In this document: piece by piece, positions 55,236 through 64,000 of the stretch | Layout: each line of letters begins with the position of its first letter | How positions within the stretch are numbered: position 1 is the stretch's first letter | NCBI RefSeq assembly: GCF_000577275.2 | Contig: NZ_HG916852.1 | Location: 3,227,001 to 3,291,000 of the forward strand | Direction: 5' to 3' | Origin: Rhizobium favelukesii | GTDB lineage: Bacteria; Pseudomonadota; Alphaproteobacteria; Rhizobiales; Rhizobiaceae | DNA: 64,000 bases | Notes under the pieces: model-generated | Told to the model about the DNA's origin: nothing | Databases searched by the model: none | Seen by the model: only the letters and a program-made list of their open reading frames with translations | Translations under genes and position numbers: made by a program

Positions 55236-56249
55236 ATGCAGTCAGCCGAACCGGTTCTTGCCATTCAGGGCCTCAAGACAATCTTCCGCATTCGCGGCGG
55301 CGATGTCACGGCCGTCAACGACGTCGACCTGACGGTGGGCGCAGGAGAGACCGTGGCTCTGGTAGGAGAATCCGGTTCGGGCAAATCCGTGACCAGTCTT
55401 TCCGTCATGCGCCTTCTCACCCGCAACATCGGATCGATCGCAGCGGGAAGCATCCGGCTGCGCCGCAAGGATGGTTCCGGGCACGACCTCGTTACGCTGA
55501 CCGACGAGGAAATGCGCGACATTCGCGGCGACGACATCGGCATGGTCTTCCAGGAGCCGATGTCCAGCCTCAATCCCGTCTACACGATTGGCGACCAGAT
55601 CGCCGAGCCAATTCGCATTCATCGCGGCGCAACCCGAAAAGCCGCAATGGCTACTGCCGTTTCGCTCTTGGAAAGCGTCGGGATCCCCGATGCCAAACGG
55701 CGCGCCGGCCAGTATCCGCACGAGCTGTCCGGCGGCATGCGCCAGCGTGCGACGATCGCCATGGCACTTGCCTGCGATCCGACATTGCTGATTGCGGATG
55801 AACCGACGACCGCACTCGATGTGACGATCCAGGCGCAGATCCTCGATCTGCTGCTGAAGCTCCAGCGCGAGCGCGGCATGGCCATCCTTTTCGTCACGCA
55901 CAATCTCGGCGTCGTGGCCCAGATCGCCCATCGCGTCGCCGTCATGTACACCGGCCGCATCGTCGAGGAAGGGCCGGTCGGCGAGGTCTTCAGCAATCCG
56001 AAGCATCCTTACACAAAGGGCCTCCTTGCCTCGATGCCCCGGCTTGGCGACGCGACACGGATGAAACAAGCCGGCGAAAAGCTCGCCGCCATTCCGGGCG
56101 TCGTTCCAAGCCTCGTCAACATGCCCTCGGGCTGCACCTTTGCGCCGCGCTGTCAATTTGCGATCGAGGCGTGTCGCAAGGCGGTGCCGGCGCTTGAACC
56201 CGTTGGACCGCTTCATAAGAGCCGATGCATTCGCTGGCGGGAGATCTAG
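55236..56249 (+). CDS. ABC transporter ATP-binding protein (DppD type)
   Basis: The start is given as the ATG at 55236, after GGCGGG; a GTG at 55227 that overlaps the aldolase stop is an alternative. The 337-residue ATPase has Walker A GESGSGKS, signature [15 protein letters not shown], Walker [14 protein letters not shown], and the oligopeptide-type C-terminal extension with a Cys-rich [14 protein letters not shown] segment for an iron-sulfur cluster. It ends flush against the next ATPase gene. Confidence 0.93.
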   Translation: MQSAEPVLAIQGLKTIFRIRGGDVTAVNDVDLTVGAGETVALVGESGSGKSVTSLSVMRLLTRNIGSIAAGSIRLRRKDGSGHDLVTLTDEEMRDIRGDDIGMVFQEPMSSLNPVYTIGDQIAEPIRIHRGATRKAAMATAVSLLESVGIPDAKRRAGQYPHELSGGMRQRATIAMALACDPTLLIADEPTTALDVTIQAQILDLLLKLQRERGMAILFVTHNLGVVAQIAHRVAVMYTGRIVEEGPVGEVFSNPKHPYTKGLLASMPRLGDATRMKQAGEKLAAIPGVVPSLVNMPSGCTFAPRCQFAIEACRKAVPALEPVGPLHKSRCIRWREI

Positions 56250-57218
56250 ATGACCGAACCTCTGCTTTCCGTCCGCGATCTGTCCAAACACTACGCATCC
56301 CATGGCACGCGGCTGACCATTTTGAAGGATATTTCCTTCGACATCGGCAAGGGCGAAGTCGTGGGGCTGGTCGGCGAATCCGGAAGCGGTAAAACGACGA
56401 TCGGCCGCTCGGTGCTGCGCCTGGTCGAGCCGTCCGCCGGCAACGTCCGTTTCGACGGCGTCGAACTGACCGGCCTTTCACCGTCGGCGATGCGCCGCAT
56501 GCGCCCGCGCATGCAGTATATCTTTCAGGACCCGTTCGCCAGTCTCTCGCCGCGCATGACCATCGGCGAAATCCTGACGGAGGGATTGAAAATCCAGCGC
56601 ATCGGAACCCGCGCGGAGCGGATGGAGCGCGCCCGCATCGCGCTCGAGCAGGTCGACCTGCCCGCCGAGGCGATCAATCGCTATGCCCACGAGTTTTCAG
56701 GCGGGCAGCGCCAGCGCATTGGCATTGCGCGCGCACTGACACTGACCCCGGAGCTGATCGTCGCCGACGAGCCGGTGTCGGCGCTCGATGTCTCCATCCA
56801 GGCGCAGGTCATAAACCTGCTGCGCGATCTGCAGCAGCAGCTGGGGCTGACCATGCTGTTCATCTCGCATGACCTTGCGGTCGTAGAGTATATTTGCGAT
56901 CGGGTGATCGTCCTCTATCTCGGTCGGATCATGGAAATCGCTGCGAGCGGCGATCTCTACGCCCGGCCGCAGCATCCCTATACGCGCGCGCTTCTCTCGG
57001 CCATTCCCTCGACCGACGTCGGCGCCAAGCGCGAGCGGCAGGTGCTGAAGGGCGAAATCCCGAGCCCCGCCAACCCTCCGAGCGGCTGCGTTTTTCGCAC
57101 CCGCTGTCCGCACGCGATCGAGGCCTGCGGCCAGGCCGCACCGGAACTGCGGGAAGTCGCGCCGGGACACTTCAAGGCCTGCATTCGCGATGACATACCA
57201 TTGGGAGCCATGCCTTGA
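56250..57218 (+). CDS. ABC transporter ATP-binding protein (DppF type)
   Basis: The 322-residue ATPase has Walker A GESGSGKTT, QDPFASLSPRMT, signature FSGGQRQRIGIARAL, and Walker B LIVADEPVSALDV, and ends with the Cys-rich CVFRTRCPHAIEAC extension. Its start follows the previous stop with no gap. It completes a five-subunit importer. Confidence 0.93.
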   Translation: MTEPLLSVRDLSKHYASHGTRLTILKDISFDIGKGEVVGLVGESGSGKTTIGRSVLRLVEPSAGNVRFDGVELTGLSPSAMRRMRPRMQYIFQDPFASLSPRMTIGEILTEGLKIQRIGTRAERMERARIALEQVDLPAEAINRYAHEFSGGQRQRIGIARALTLTPELIVADEPVSALDVSIQAQVINLLRDLQQQLGLTMLFISHDLAVVEYICDRVIVLYLGRIMEIAASGDLYARPQHPYTRALLSAIPSTDVGAKRERQVLKGEIPSPANPPSGCVFRTRCPHAIEACGQAAPELREVAPGHFKACIRDDIPLGAMP

Positions 57219-58147
57219 CGACGCAAAGACGGCATTCGATCGCCGGCAATTGGGCGAGCCTTCTGTTGCCCATCATGGAGAACGACGAGATCGACTTTTC
57301 TGCACTCGGCGAAGAGATCGACATCCTTGTAGAAGCCGGCGTCGACGGCATCTATTCCAACGGCACGGCTGGTGAGTTCCATAATCAGACCGAAGCCGAG
57401 TTCGACAGGATCCAGGCAACGCTTGCCGAGCGTTGCGCAGGGACCGGCATACCCTTCGTGATCGGCGCGTGTCAGCCGGACCCGCGGATCGCGCTCTCCC
57501 GGATCATACGCGCGGTGGCCCTGAAGCCTCTGGCGATCCAGGTCATTCTGCCGGATTGGTGGCCGGTAGCCGATCTGGAGGCGATCGATTTCCTGAAGCG
57601 CGCGGCGGACTGCGCCGAGGGCATCCCCCTGATCCTCTACAATCCGCCACATGCAAAGCGGGTTCTCACGCCCCGAGACCTGGCCGCCATCTGCGGCCCC
57701 TCCCCTTGCGTTGTCGGCATTAAGCTCGCCGACGGCGATGCGGATTGGTATGCGGCGGCGCGCGAACACCTCTCGGCGCTCGCGCTTTTCGTCCCCGGCC
57801 ATCATCTTGCGACCGGCATGAAACACGCCGGTGCCGCCGGCGCGTTTTCCAATGTGGCCTGCCTCAGTCCGCGCGGCGCCCAATGGTGGACCGACCTCAT
57901 GGCAAAAGATATCGACGCCGCTCTGGCTATCGAGAAACGGATTTGCGCGTTCATGGACAGCCACATCGTTCCATTTCGCCAGACCCAGGGCTATTCGAAT
58001 GCGGCGCTCGACAAGTTGCTTTGTGCGATCGGTGGGTGGGGCCCGGTTGGAACGAAACTCCGTTGGCCATACCGTTCCATTGAAAAAGCCGAAGCCGAGC
58101 GGCTGAGTAAGATCGCACGCGCGGAACTGCATGAACTCTTCCAATGA
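57215..58147 (+). CDS. Second DapA-family aldolase
   Basis: The start is a TTG at 57215 overlapping the ATPase stop, with GGAG upstream. The 310-residue TIM-barrel protein has GVDGIYSNGTAGEFHNQTEA, the Tyr in LILYNPPHAKRVL, and Schiff-base Lys in VVGIKLADGDAD. It is only distantly similar to the aldolase at 54310, so the two probably catalyse different steps or act on different isomers. It is the last gene of the operon. Confidence 0.87.
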   Translation: MTTQRRHSIAGNWASLLLPIMENDEIDFSALGEEIDILVEAGVDGIYSNGTAGEFHNQTEAEFDRIQATLAERCAGTGIPFVIGACQPDPRIALSRIIRAVALKPLAIQVILPDWWPVADLEAIDFLKRAADCAEGIPLILYNPPHAKRVLTPRDLAAICGPSPCVVGIKLADGDADWYAAAREHLSALALFVPGHHLATGMKHAGAAGAFSNVACLSPRGAQWWTDLMAKDIDAALAIEKRICAFMDSHIVPFRQTQGYSNAALDKLLCAIGGWGPVGTKLRWPYRSIEKAEAERLSKIARAELHELFQ

Positions 58148-58223
58148 GCGCACTGCTCAGCCCTTGGCCCCCTGAACGTCTGGCGAAAGGCACCCATTTG
58201 TCTGACTGAGGAGCGCAATCGGA

Positions 58224-58712
58224 TCAATCGTGCGTGGGAATATGCGAGTCGACCCCGGTCGTCTCGATCTTGTTCCGGACATGCCGCACGCCGTCGACCG
58301 CAAGGGCAGCGAGTTCGACCTTCCGTGCCATTCCGATCGTTTCGACTTCTCCTTCGAGGGTCACGGTATGGCCGTCTGCATGAACGTCGATACTATCGAC
58401 ATCAACATCAGGGATGTTCTCGAGATTCTCCGTCACCTTCGCTTCCAGCTCGTCGCTGTCGTCGCGATCGATCATCCCCGGGCGCAGTGAGTCCTTAAGA
58501 GGGTTCTCGTTGCCGTTCTCGTCCACACCGTCCACCCGCAAGCCGCTGTTGTTGTCTCGGCCGGGGTCACCTGAAGCTTCGCCATAGGCGCGATTTGCCG
58601 GAGCGGGCCGCTTTGGCTCCTTGTCGGCATAAGGCCAGCCTTCATCGATATTGCGCTCTTCGAAATCGCGATAGTCTCCTTCACGCGACAGTTCTTTATC
58701 GTTCCTGGGCAT
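58224..58712 (-). CDS. BON-domain protein
   Basis: The start is the ATG at 58712 (MPRNDKELSREGDYRD), after GGAG. The 162-residue protein has a charged, disordered N-terminal half and a C-terminal BON domain (about 90-155: EAKVTENLENIPDVDVDSID, VTLEGEVETIGMARKVELAA, GVRHVRNKIE). BON domains are linked to envelope stress and lipid binding, but there is no signal peptide here. It is transcribed toward the aldolase operon, with a few tens of bases between. Confidence 0.85.
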   Translation of the reverse strand: MPRNDKELSREGDYRDFEERNIDEGWPYADKEPKRPAPANRAYGEASGDPGRDNNSGLRVDGVDENGNENPLKDSLRPGMIDRDDSDELEAKVTENLENIPDVDVDSIDVHADGHTVTLEGEVETIGMARKVELAALAVDGVRHVRNKIETTGVDSHIPTHD

Positions 58713-58942
58713 GATGATCTCCATGGGTTGCGCTGTCTTGGAGAAACTCATCGGTCCCGAAATGGTTCAGGAGCTTGTGTCGTACTCAATGCTACCGTGG
58801 AGATAGGACGGATCGCTACCGCTGCCGCTCTGACATTAACTTTGGGTTAACCATAATCGTCGTTTACCATGGGTAGCGGCCTCAAGGGTCGTTGATTCGG
58901 AAGTCCACCGCGAAATCTGCGCATGGATGTGAGGAAAGACGA

Positions 58943-59947
58943 TTGCGGCGACCCGAAACGTTCAGTTTACTGAAGGCGTCATGCTTGGCATTGCTTGCCG
59001 GGCTCCTCGTTGGATGTCAGTCGTCGGGAAACGTCAGGTCCCCAAACATTTCCGAGACGGTGCCCGCCGAGACGGCGCTGGCCTTGCCTCCGCCTGGCGG
59101 CCCCTCGATCGTCAGCGTCGTCGAGCACAAGCGTGGCAACGGCACCGAGCAGATGATTTCGCTCTACACGTCGTCATCCGTGCCAGGCCAGAATTTTCTC
59201 AAGGTACAGTTCCTCGGCGCGTCGGGAGCCAATCCCGGTACTGGAAACGCCTCGTATAAAATGATCAGCGAAAACGGGATAATCCGCGAGGCTTTTGTGG
59301 CCGTTCCCGGCGTGCAAATGACGCGGTCCACGACCTATCTACAAAACAGCTATGGACCGTTCGGCTATGCCTCGGGCGAGAGCGGTTCGGGCGATACCTG
59401 TATTTATGGCTGGCAGCAGATCCGCTCGAGCAGATCCGCTCATACGCAAGCGCGTAACTTCGGAATGATCCAGGTGCGGTTGCGCCTCTGCGATGCGCGG
59501 GCAACCGAAAGGCAGTTGCTTGGAATCATGTACGGCTACACGATCGTCGGGATGCTGGACGGAGAAATCTGGAATCCATTTGGATCTCCGCAGGGTATTG
59601 ATCCGACGCTCGGGCGCCCTGGCAATCCGATCTATCCGGACCAAGGCGGTTACAGGAACATGCCGATGGCCTTTGGCTATGAACCGGCCCGCCCGGAAAT
59701 CCAATCGCGTGTCGTTCGCGTACGCAGCGTTCAGCCGAAAGCTGAGGAGGCGCCTGCCCAGTTACCGCTGCCGACAGGTCCTCGCGTGCCGTTGCCGGAC
59801 GCCTCGAGCGATTTGCCACAGCCAGGCATGTCAGCAGTGCCTTCGAACGAACAGACGCAACCGAGATCCGCGACGGCGAGCGGCCTAACGGTGCCATCGC
59901 CAGACTGTATAGGGGATTCGGCCATGACGGCCGTGTGCCGAAGATAG
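58943..59947 (+). CDS. bcsN: Cellulose biosynthesis protein BcsN
   Basis: The start is placed at the TTG at 58943, seven bases after GAGGAAAG; the frame is open 17 codons further upstream without a ribosome site. The 334-residue protein has a lipoprotein-like signal (SCLALLAGLLVGC), a central domain (VVEHKRGNGTEQMISLYTSS, TCIYGWQQIRS, FGMIQVRLRLCDARATERQL) and a Pro-rich C-terminal end. It matches the BcsN family encoded just before bcsA in Rhizobium and Agrobacterium. Its role in cellulose production is accessory and not well defined. Confidence 0.75.
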   Translation: MRRPETFSLLKASCLALLAGLLVGCQSSGNVRSPNISETVPAETALALPPPGGPSIVSVVEHKRGNGTEQMISLYTSSSVPGQNFLKVQFLGASGANPGTGNASYKMISENGIIREAFVAVPGVQMTRSTTYLQNSYGPFGYASGESGSGDTCIYGWQQIRSSRSAHTQARNFGMIQVRLRLCDARATERQLLGIMYGYTIVGMLDGEIWNPFGSPQGIDPTLGRPGNPIYPDQGGYRNMPMAFGYEPARPEIQSRVVRVRSVQPKAEEAPAQLPLPTGPRVPLPDASSDLPQPGMSAVPSNEQTQPRSATASGLTVPSPDCIGDSAMTAVCRR

Positions 59948-60004
59948 ACGTGGGAAGGCTGCGGTGTTCCCAAGCACCCGGCCTGCATTGTCAAAGGGAT
60001 CTTG

Positions 60005-62197
60005 ATGCATAAAGCCCGGAGCATCATTACGTGGGCCTTCGTTTCTCTATGTGTGATCGCGCTGATCACATTGCCAGTGAACCTGCAGACCCAGCTGATT
60101 GCGAGCATTGTCGTCGTCGCCGTAATGGCGATCATCAAGGGGCTGAAGGCTGAAGGCACCTGGAGGCTGATCGCGCTTGCCTTCGGCACCTCAATTGTTC
60201 TTCGCTATGTCTACTGGCGCACGACCAGCACGCTGCCGCCGATCAATCAGCCAGAAAACTTCATCCCCGGTCTGCTGCTCTACCTCGCGGAAATGTACAG
60301 CGTGGCGATGCTGGCGCTCAGCCTGTTCATCGTCGCCACCCCCCTGCCGCCGCGCCCTTCGCGGGCGAGCAAGGAAGAACGCTTTCCCCACGTCGACGTG
60401 TTCGTCCCCTCCTACAACGAGGACTCGCACCTCCTCGCCAATACGCTGGCCGCCGCGAAGGCCATGGATTATCCCGCTGAGAGGCTGCATGTCTGGCTGC
60501 TGGACGATGGCGGCACATTGCAGAAGCGCAATTCCAACAAGCTTCTCGAAGCCCAGGCGGCAGCGGCGCGTCACAACGAGCTCAAGAAGCTCTGCGAGGA
60601 TCTCGGCGTACGCTACCTCACGCGCGACCGAAACGAGCATGCCAAAGCAGGCAACCTCAACAATGGAATGAAGCATTCGAGCGGCGAGCTGATTGCCGTA
60701 TTCGATGCGGACCACGCGCCGGCACGCGATTTCCTGCTCGAGACCGTCGGCTATTTCGACGACGATCCGAAGCTGTTCCTTGTCCAGACACCGCATTTCT
60801 TCATCAACCCGGATCCCCTGGAACGAAATCTTCGAACCTTCGAGAGAATGCCGAGCGAGAACGAGATGTTCTACGGCATCATCCAGCGCGGTCTCGATAA
60901 ATGGAACGCAGCATTCTTCTGCGGCTCAGCTGCCGTCCTCAGCCGAAGGGCACTGGAATCCCAGGGCGGATTCAGCGGTATCAGCATCACGGAGGACTGC
61001 GAAACCGCCCTTGCGCTGCATGGCAGCGGATGGAACAGCATCTATGTGGACAAGCCCCTGATCGCCGGGCTGCAGCCGGCGACCTTTGCAAGCTTCATCG
61101 GCCAGCGCAGCCGATGGGCACAGGGAATGATGCAAATTCTGCGCTTCCGCTTCCCCTTGTTGAAGCGGGGCCTGACACTGCCGCAACGCCTTTGCTACAT
61201 GTCGTCGACGCTCTTCTGGCTCTTCCCGTTTCCGCGCACGATCTTTCTGTTCGCGCCGCTTTTCTACCTCTTCTTCGATCTGGAGATCTTCACCGCATCG
61301 GGCGGCGAGTTCCTTGCCTATACGCTGGCATACATGCTTGTGAACCTGATGATGCAGAACTACCTCTACGGTTCCTTCCGCTGGCCTTGGATCTCGGAAC
61401 TCTACGAGTATGTTCAGACGGTTCACCTGCTCCCGGCAGTGGTTTCGGTCATGCTCAATCCGCGAAAGCCAACGTTCAAGGTTACGGCGAAGGACGAGTC
61501 GATCGCGGTCAGCCGTCTTTCGGAAATCAGCCGACCGTTCTTCGTCATCTTTGCCGTACAACTGATTGCTCTGGTGGTGACGATCTTTCGTATCTACGCC
61601 GAGCCGTATAAGGCCGACGTGACCTTGGTGGTCGGCGGCTGGAACATCATCAACCTGATCATGGCCGGCTGCGCCCTAGGCGTCGTTTCCGAACGTGGCG
61701 AGCGGGCTGCGTCCCGTCGCGTGCGTGTAAACCGGCGTTGTGAATTCGGGGTCAACGGCAAGTGGCACACGGCATCCATCGAGGACGTCTCGGTGCACGG
61801 TGCCCGGCTGCATGTGTTCAACAAGCAGCTGGATCCGATGGTGATTGGCGCCGAGGGCGAGATACGCTTCCAGCCTCACAGCGGCGCAAGCATCGAAACG
61901 CTGCCGCTTATCGTCCGCAATATCCAGCCTTCAGGCGAGATTCTGGCTGTTGGCTGCCAATATAGTCCGAAGAACGCCCTCGACCACCGCCTGATCGCCG
62001 ACCTGATGTTTGCGAATTCCGATCAGTGGACGCAGTTCCAGCAGGCGCGCCGCCACAACCCAGGTCTCATTCGCGGAACGATCTGGTTTCTCGGCCTGTC
62101 GCTCTATCAGACAAGCCGCGGCCTCGTGTACCTTTTCCGCAGCATGCGGCCCGAACGCGAGCGGCAGAGCCAGGTCGCGAAGGCAGGCTACCGATGA
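60005..62197 (+). CDS. bcsA: Cellulose synthase catalytic subunit
   Basis: The start is the ATG at 60005. The 730-residue protein has membrane helices at both ends and a family-2 glycosyltransferase core: VFVPSYNE, LDDGG, FDADHAP (the DxD), TEDCETA, and GQRSRWAQGM (the QxxRW). A C-terminal PilZ domain (about 570-665) has RRVRVNRR and EDVSVHGARL, which bind cyclic di-GMP. It polymerises UDP-glucose to cellulose at the inner membrane and is controlled by cyclic di-GMP. It overlaps bcsB (ATGA). Confidence 0.97.
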   Translation: MHKARSIITWAFVSLCVIALITLPVNLQTQLIASIVVVAVMAIIKGLKAEGTWRLIALAFGTSIVLRYVYWRTTSTLPPINQPENFIPGLLLYLAEMYSVAMLALSLFIVATPLPPRPSRASKEERFPHVDVFVPSYNEDSHLLANTLAAAKAMDYPAERLHVWLLDDGGTLQKRNSNKLLEAQAAAARHNELKKLCEDLGVRYLTRDRNEHAKAGNLNNGMKHSSGELIAVFDADHAPARDFLLETVGYFDDDPKLFLVQTPHFFINPDPLERNLRTFERMPSENEMFYGIIQRGLDKWNAAFFCGSAAVLSRRALESQGGFSGISITEDCETALALHGSGWNSIYVDKPLIAGLQPATFASFIGQRSRWAQGMMQILRFRFPLLKRGLTLPQRLCYMSSTLFWLFPFPRTIFLFAPLFYLFFDLEIFTASGGEFLAYTLAYMLVNLMMQNYLYGSFRWPWISELYEYVQTVHLLPAVVSVMLNPRKPTFKVTAKDESIAVSRLSEISRPFFVIFAVQLIALVVTIFRIYAEPYKADVTLVVGGWNIINLIMAGCALGVVSERGERAASRRVRVNRRCEFGVNGKWHTASIEDVSVHGARLHVFNKQLDPMVIGAEGEIRFQPHSGASIETLPLIVRNIQPSGEILAVGCQYSPKNALDHRLIADLMFANSDQWTQFQQARRHNPGLIRGTIWFLGLSLYQTSRGLVYLFRSMRPERERQSQVAKAGYR

Positions 62198-64000
62198 AAA
62201 AGATCACATCGATCTTGGCGTTTCTCCTCGCGGCTTCAGTAGTTGCCTATGCGCAAACGCCGCCTTTCGACATGTCGGGTGAACGTGAGCAGGGCAGTGC
62301 GCCGATGGTGCCGAGACTGACGTTCCCGGCGACGCCTGCACCGGCAGAGGCGCCGCCGCGGTCTGCATCGCCTGCACCGACACCGGTGGCGCCCATGCCT
62401 GCCGCGCCCACCCCTTTCTCCATGGCACCCGCTTCACCATCAGCCTCGGCAACGCCACCATCGCAACCGCAGGCGCCGGCCGACGTTGCTCGACCGCAGC
62501 CTTCGCCACCAGTCGTCCCGGCGCAGGCGCAACGCCCTGCGCAACCGCCCATCCAGCGAGCTGGTCAAAGCTCGGTTCAAAGGTACATCATCCCTTTCGC
62601 CAAGTTCGGCCTGGATGGCGAGTATGATCGCAGGTCGTGGTCGATCTACATCACGCCAGAGCAGGCTGCCGCGCCAGCGAAGTTCAACTTCTCCTATCAA
62701 AATGCCGTCGTCGTTGCCCCGGAGGCGTCGCAACTAACGGTTCTTCTGAACAACAGGATCGTCGGTCAACAACCGATCGCCTCGTCGGACGCGCCATCGA
62801 ACGTCTCCTTCGACGTGCCCGCGGGACTGCTACAACCGGGCGCGAATCTTCTGACATTTGAAGCCACCCAACGCCATCGCACCGACTGCACTGTTCAATC
62901 GACGTATGAGCTTTGGACGGACATCGACCCGGCAAAGACCTATCTGAGCTTTAGTGGGCAAGAGGCCGCGAAGTTTTCCAGTACAGACGCCATCCGCGCG
63001 ACCGGTGTAGACGAAACCGGCAAGACGCAGTTCAATTTCGTCGTACCGGCGCTCGAGCAGCCGGGCACGACAAAGCCTCTCTTACGCCTTGCCCAGGGCC
63101 TCGCGGTTCTAAGCGGCATGCCGAATGAAACCTTTTCATTCACGCCTGACACGTTGCCGCAAACGGGTGCGGGTCGCATGACTGTCGTCGTTGGAACGCC
63201 GGCCGAGCTGCAATCAGTCATCGCGACGCCGCCGGCCGCGCAAGCAGCGCCGCTGGCCTCGTTCGTGACGGACCCGAAGTCTGGGGCACCCGTTCTTTTG
63301 ATCAGCGGCCCGTCCTGGCCAGCAATCTCGTCCGCTATCGACACGATCGTTTCGACAACGGATCGCCCAGCGACGGCCGTTCGCGACACGCTGGTAACCC
63401 AGCGTTGGAGCGCGCCGGATGCGCCGCTCGTTCTCTCCGCCGCGAACCTGACGTTTGCGCAGCTGGGCGTGCCGACAACGGAGTTTTCAGGACGACGCTT
63501 CCGTACCAGTTTCAATATCGCCGTGCCGTCCGATTTCTATGCGAACGCCTATGGCGAAGCCACAGTACTACTCGACGCAGCCTATACGCAGAATGTCCTG
63601 CCCGGCAGCCATATCGACATCTATGTCAACGGCAACATCGCATCGACGGTGCCCATTTCGTCAACAGGGGGGGGCATCTTCCGGCACTTGCCCATTCGCG
63701 TGACGATGCGGCATTTCAAGCCGGGTTTGAACACGCTGTCGCTTGAAGCCATCCTGATGACGAAAGAGGACGAGGTCTGCGTGCCTGGCACGACGGCCGG
63801 CGCAGCACCGCGCTTTGCGCTCTTCGACACCAGCGAGCTTCACATTCCCGACTTTGCCCGGATCGGGCAACGGCCGAACCTCGCCGGCCTATCTGGAACC
63901 GGCTATCCCTATAACCGCGCGACGCAGCCAACGCCCCTCTTCATCGACCGGATTGATAGCGATACACTGTCGGCGACCGCTACGCTGCTCGGACAAATGG
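62194..64000 (+). CDS. bcsB: Cellulose synthase periplasmic subunit BcsB, N-terminal part
   Basis: The frame from the ATG at 62194 is open to the end of the window, so the gene continues outside. It has a Sec signal (about 1-20), an unusually Pro/Ala-rich linker (about 30-130), then the BcsB jelly-roll: IIPFAKFGLDGEYDRRSWSI and QATQRHRTDCTVQSTYELWT-like segments. BcsB guides the nascent glucan through the periplasm with BcsA. A run of eight G residues lies at 63667-63674 within the reading frame. Confidence 0.92.
   Translation, partial: MKKITSILAFLLAASVVAYAQTPPFDMSGEREQGSAPMVPRLTFPATPAPAEAPPRSASPAPTPVAPMPAAPTPFSMAPASPSASATPPSQPQAPADVARPQPSPPVVPAQAQRPAQPPIQRAGQSSVQRYIIPFAKFGLDGEYDRRSWSIYITPEQAAAPAKFNFSYQNAVVVAPEASQLTVLLNNRIVGQQPIASSDAPSNVSFDVPAGLLQPGANLLTFEATQRHRTDCTVQSTYELWTDIDPAKTYLSFSGQEAAKFSSTDAIRATGVDETGKTQFNFVVPALEQPGTTKPLLRLAQGLAVLSGMPNETFSFTPDTLPQTGAGRMTVVVGTPAELQSVIATPPAAQAAPLASFVTDPKSGAPVLLISGPSWPAISSAIDTIVSTTDRPATAVRDTLVTQRWSAPDAPLVLSAANLTFAQLGVPTTEFSGRRFRTSFNIAVPSDFYANAYGEATVLLDAAYTQNVLPGSHIDIYVNGNIASTVPISSTGGGIFRHLPIRVTMRHFKPGLNTLSLEAILMTKEDEVCVPGTTAGAAPRFALFDTSELHIPDFARIGQRPNLAGLSGTGYPYNRATQPTPLFIDRIDSDTLSATATLLGQM

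Noticed and set aside
55242..56303. A 353-codon minus-strand frame opposite the DppD gene
   Set aside because: It is a shadow of a strongly conserved ATPase gene.
56978..58153. A 391-codon minus-strand open frame opposite the DppF and second aldolase genes
   Set aside because: The plus-strand genes carry full motif sets; the antisense translation has no recognisable domain.

Overview
The window looks like a high-GC genome of the Rhizobiaceae (Rhizobium, Ensifer or Agrobacterium type). The inference rests on gene content: a cellulose locus that begins with bcsN, a DUF982 protein, two Ohr proteins with an OhrR regulator, an S21 paralogue next to small stress-type proteins, and many LysR regulators paired with ABC importers. 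No tRNA, rRNA, CRISPR array or replication origin was seen. The density of accessory catabolic genes would fit a megaplasmid or chromid as well as a chromosome; the sequence alone does not decide.

Layout. 1-2708: tail of a nitronate monooxygenase-type gene and an OmpR-type two-component pair. 2757-5755: an ohr gene without a recognisable start codon, a Tat-exported alpha/beta hydrolase, and a small secreted protein plus glutathione transferase. 5949-8468: exported MsrA with its likely electron donor DipZ; the dipZ leader can fold over its own ribosome binding site, and a complete insertion sequence (8565-10082) lies about 35 bp upstream of that fold. 10122-14332: PfpI/DJ-1 protein, LysR regulator, and an SDR - DsbA-like - tautomerase operon. 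14503-24901: a nine-gene aromatic catabolic operon (two intradiol dioxygenases, frameshifted maleylacetate reductase, complete LIV-type importer, phenol-type FAD hydroxylase) divergent from its LysR regulator. 24912-29561: msrB, an exported epoxide hydrolase, ohr, ohrR and a DUF3095 cyclase-fold gene. A 22-bp sequence is repeated exactly upstream of ohrR and of the DUF3095 gene, and related copies lie in the ohr promoter, which suggests one peroxide-responsive regulon.

29562-34154: gene remnants and small proteins (S21, DUF982, DUF2934, glycine-zipper lipoprotein), a BKACE-family enzyme and a class III cyclase with an N-terminal Cys4 motif. 34118-37841: TetR - HlyD - ABC ATPase - ABC permease efflux operon. 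37900-42978: beta-propeller protein, TPR/winged-helix regulator divergent from DUF899, aldo/keto reductase, LysR. 43077-47258: a zone of gene damage, with a TauE-type transporter whose 3' end is frameshifted so that it reads into a CYTH-CHAD gene, a LysR remnant lacking its DNA-binding domain, and a deleted chemoreceptor remnant. 47347-49527: katG. 50024-58147: FadR-type regulator and a dipeptide-type ABC importer interleaved with two DapA-family aldolases. 58224-64000: BON-domain protein, then bcsN-bcsA-bcsB for cellulose synthesis, with bcsB running off the end.

Main themes are oxidative-damage defence (two Ohr, OhrR, MsrA-DipZ, MsrB, KatG, thioredoxin-like proteins), uptake and breakdown of aromatic and acid substrates, and several apparently recent single-base or deletion lesions in accessory genes.
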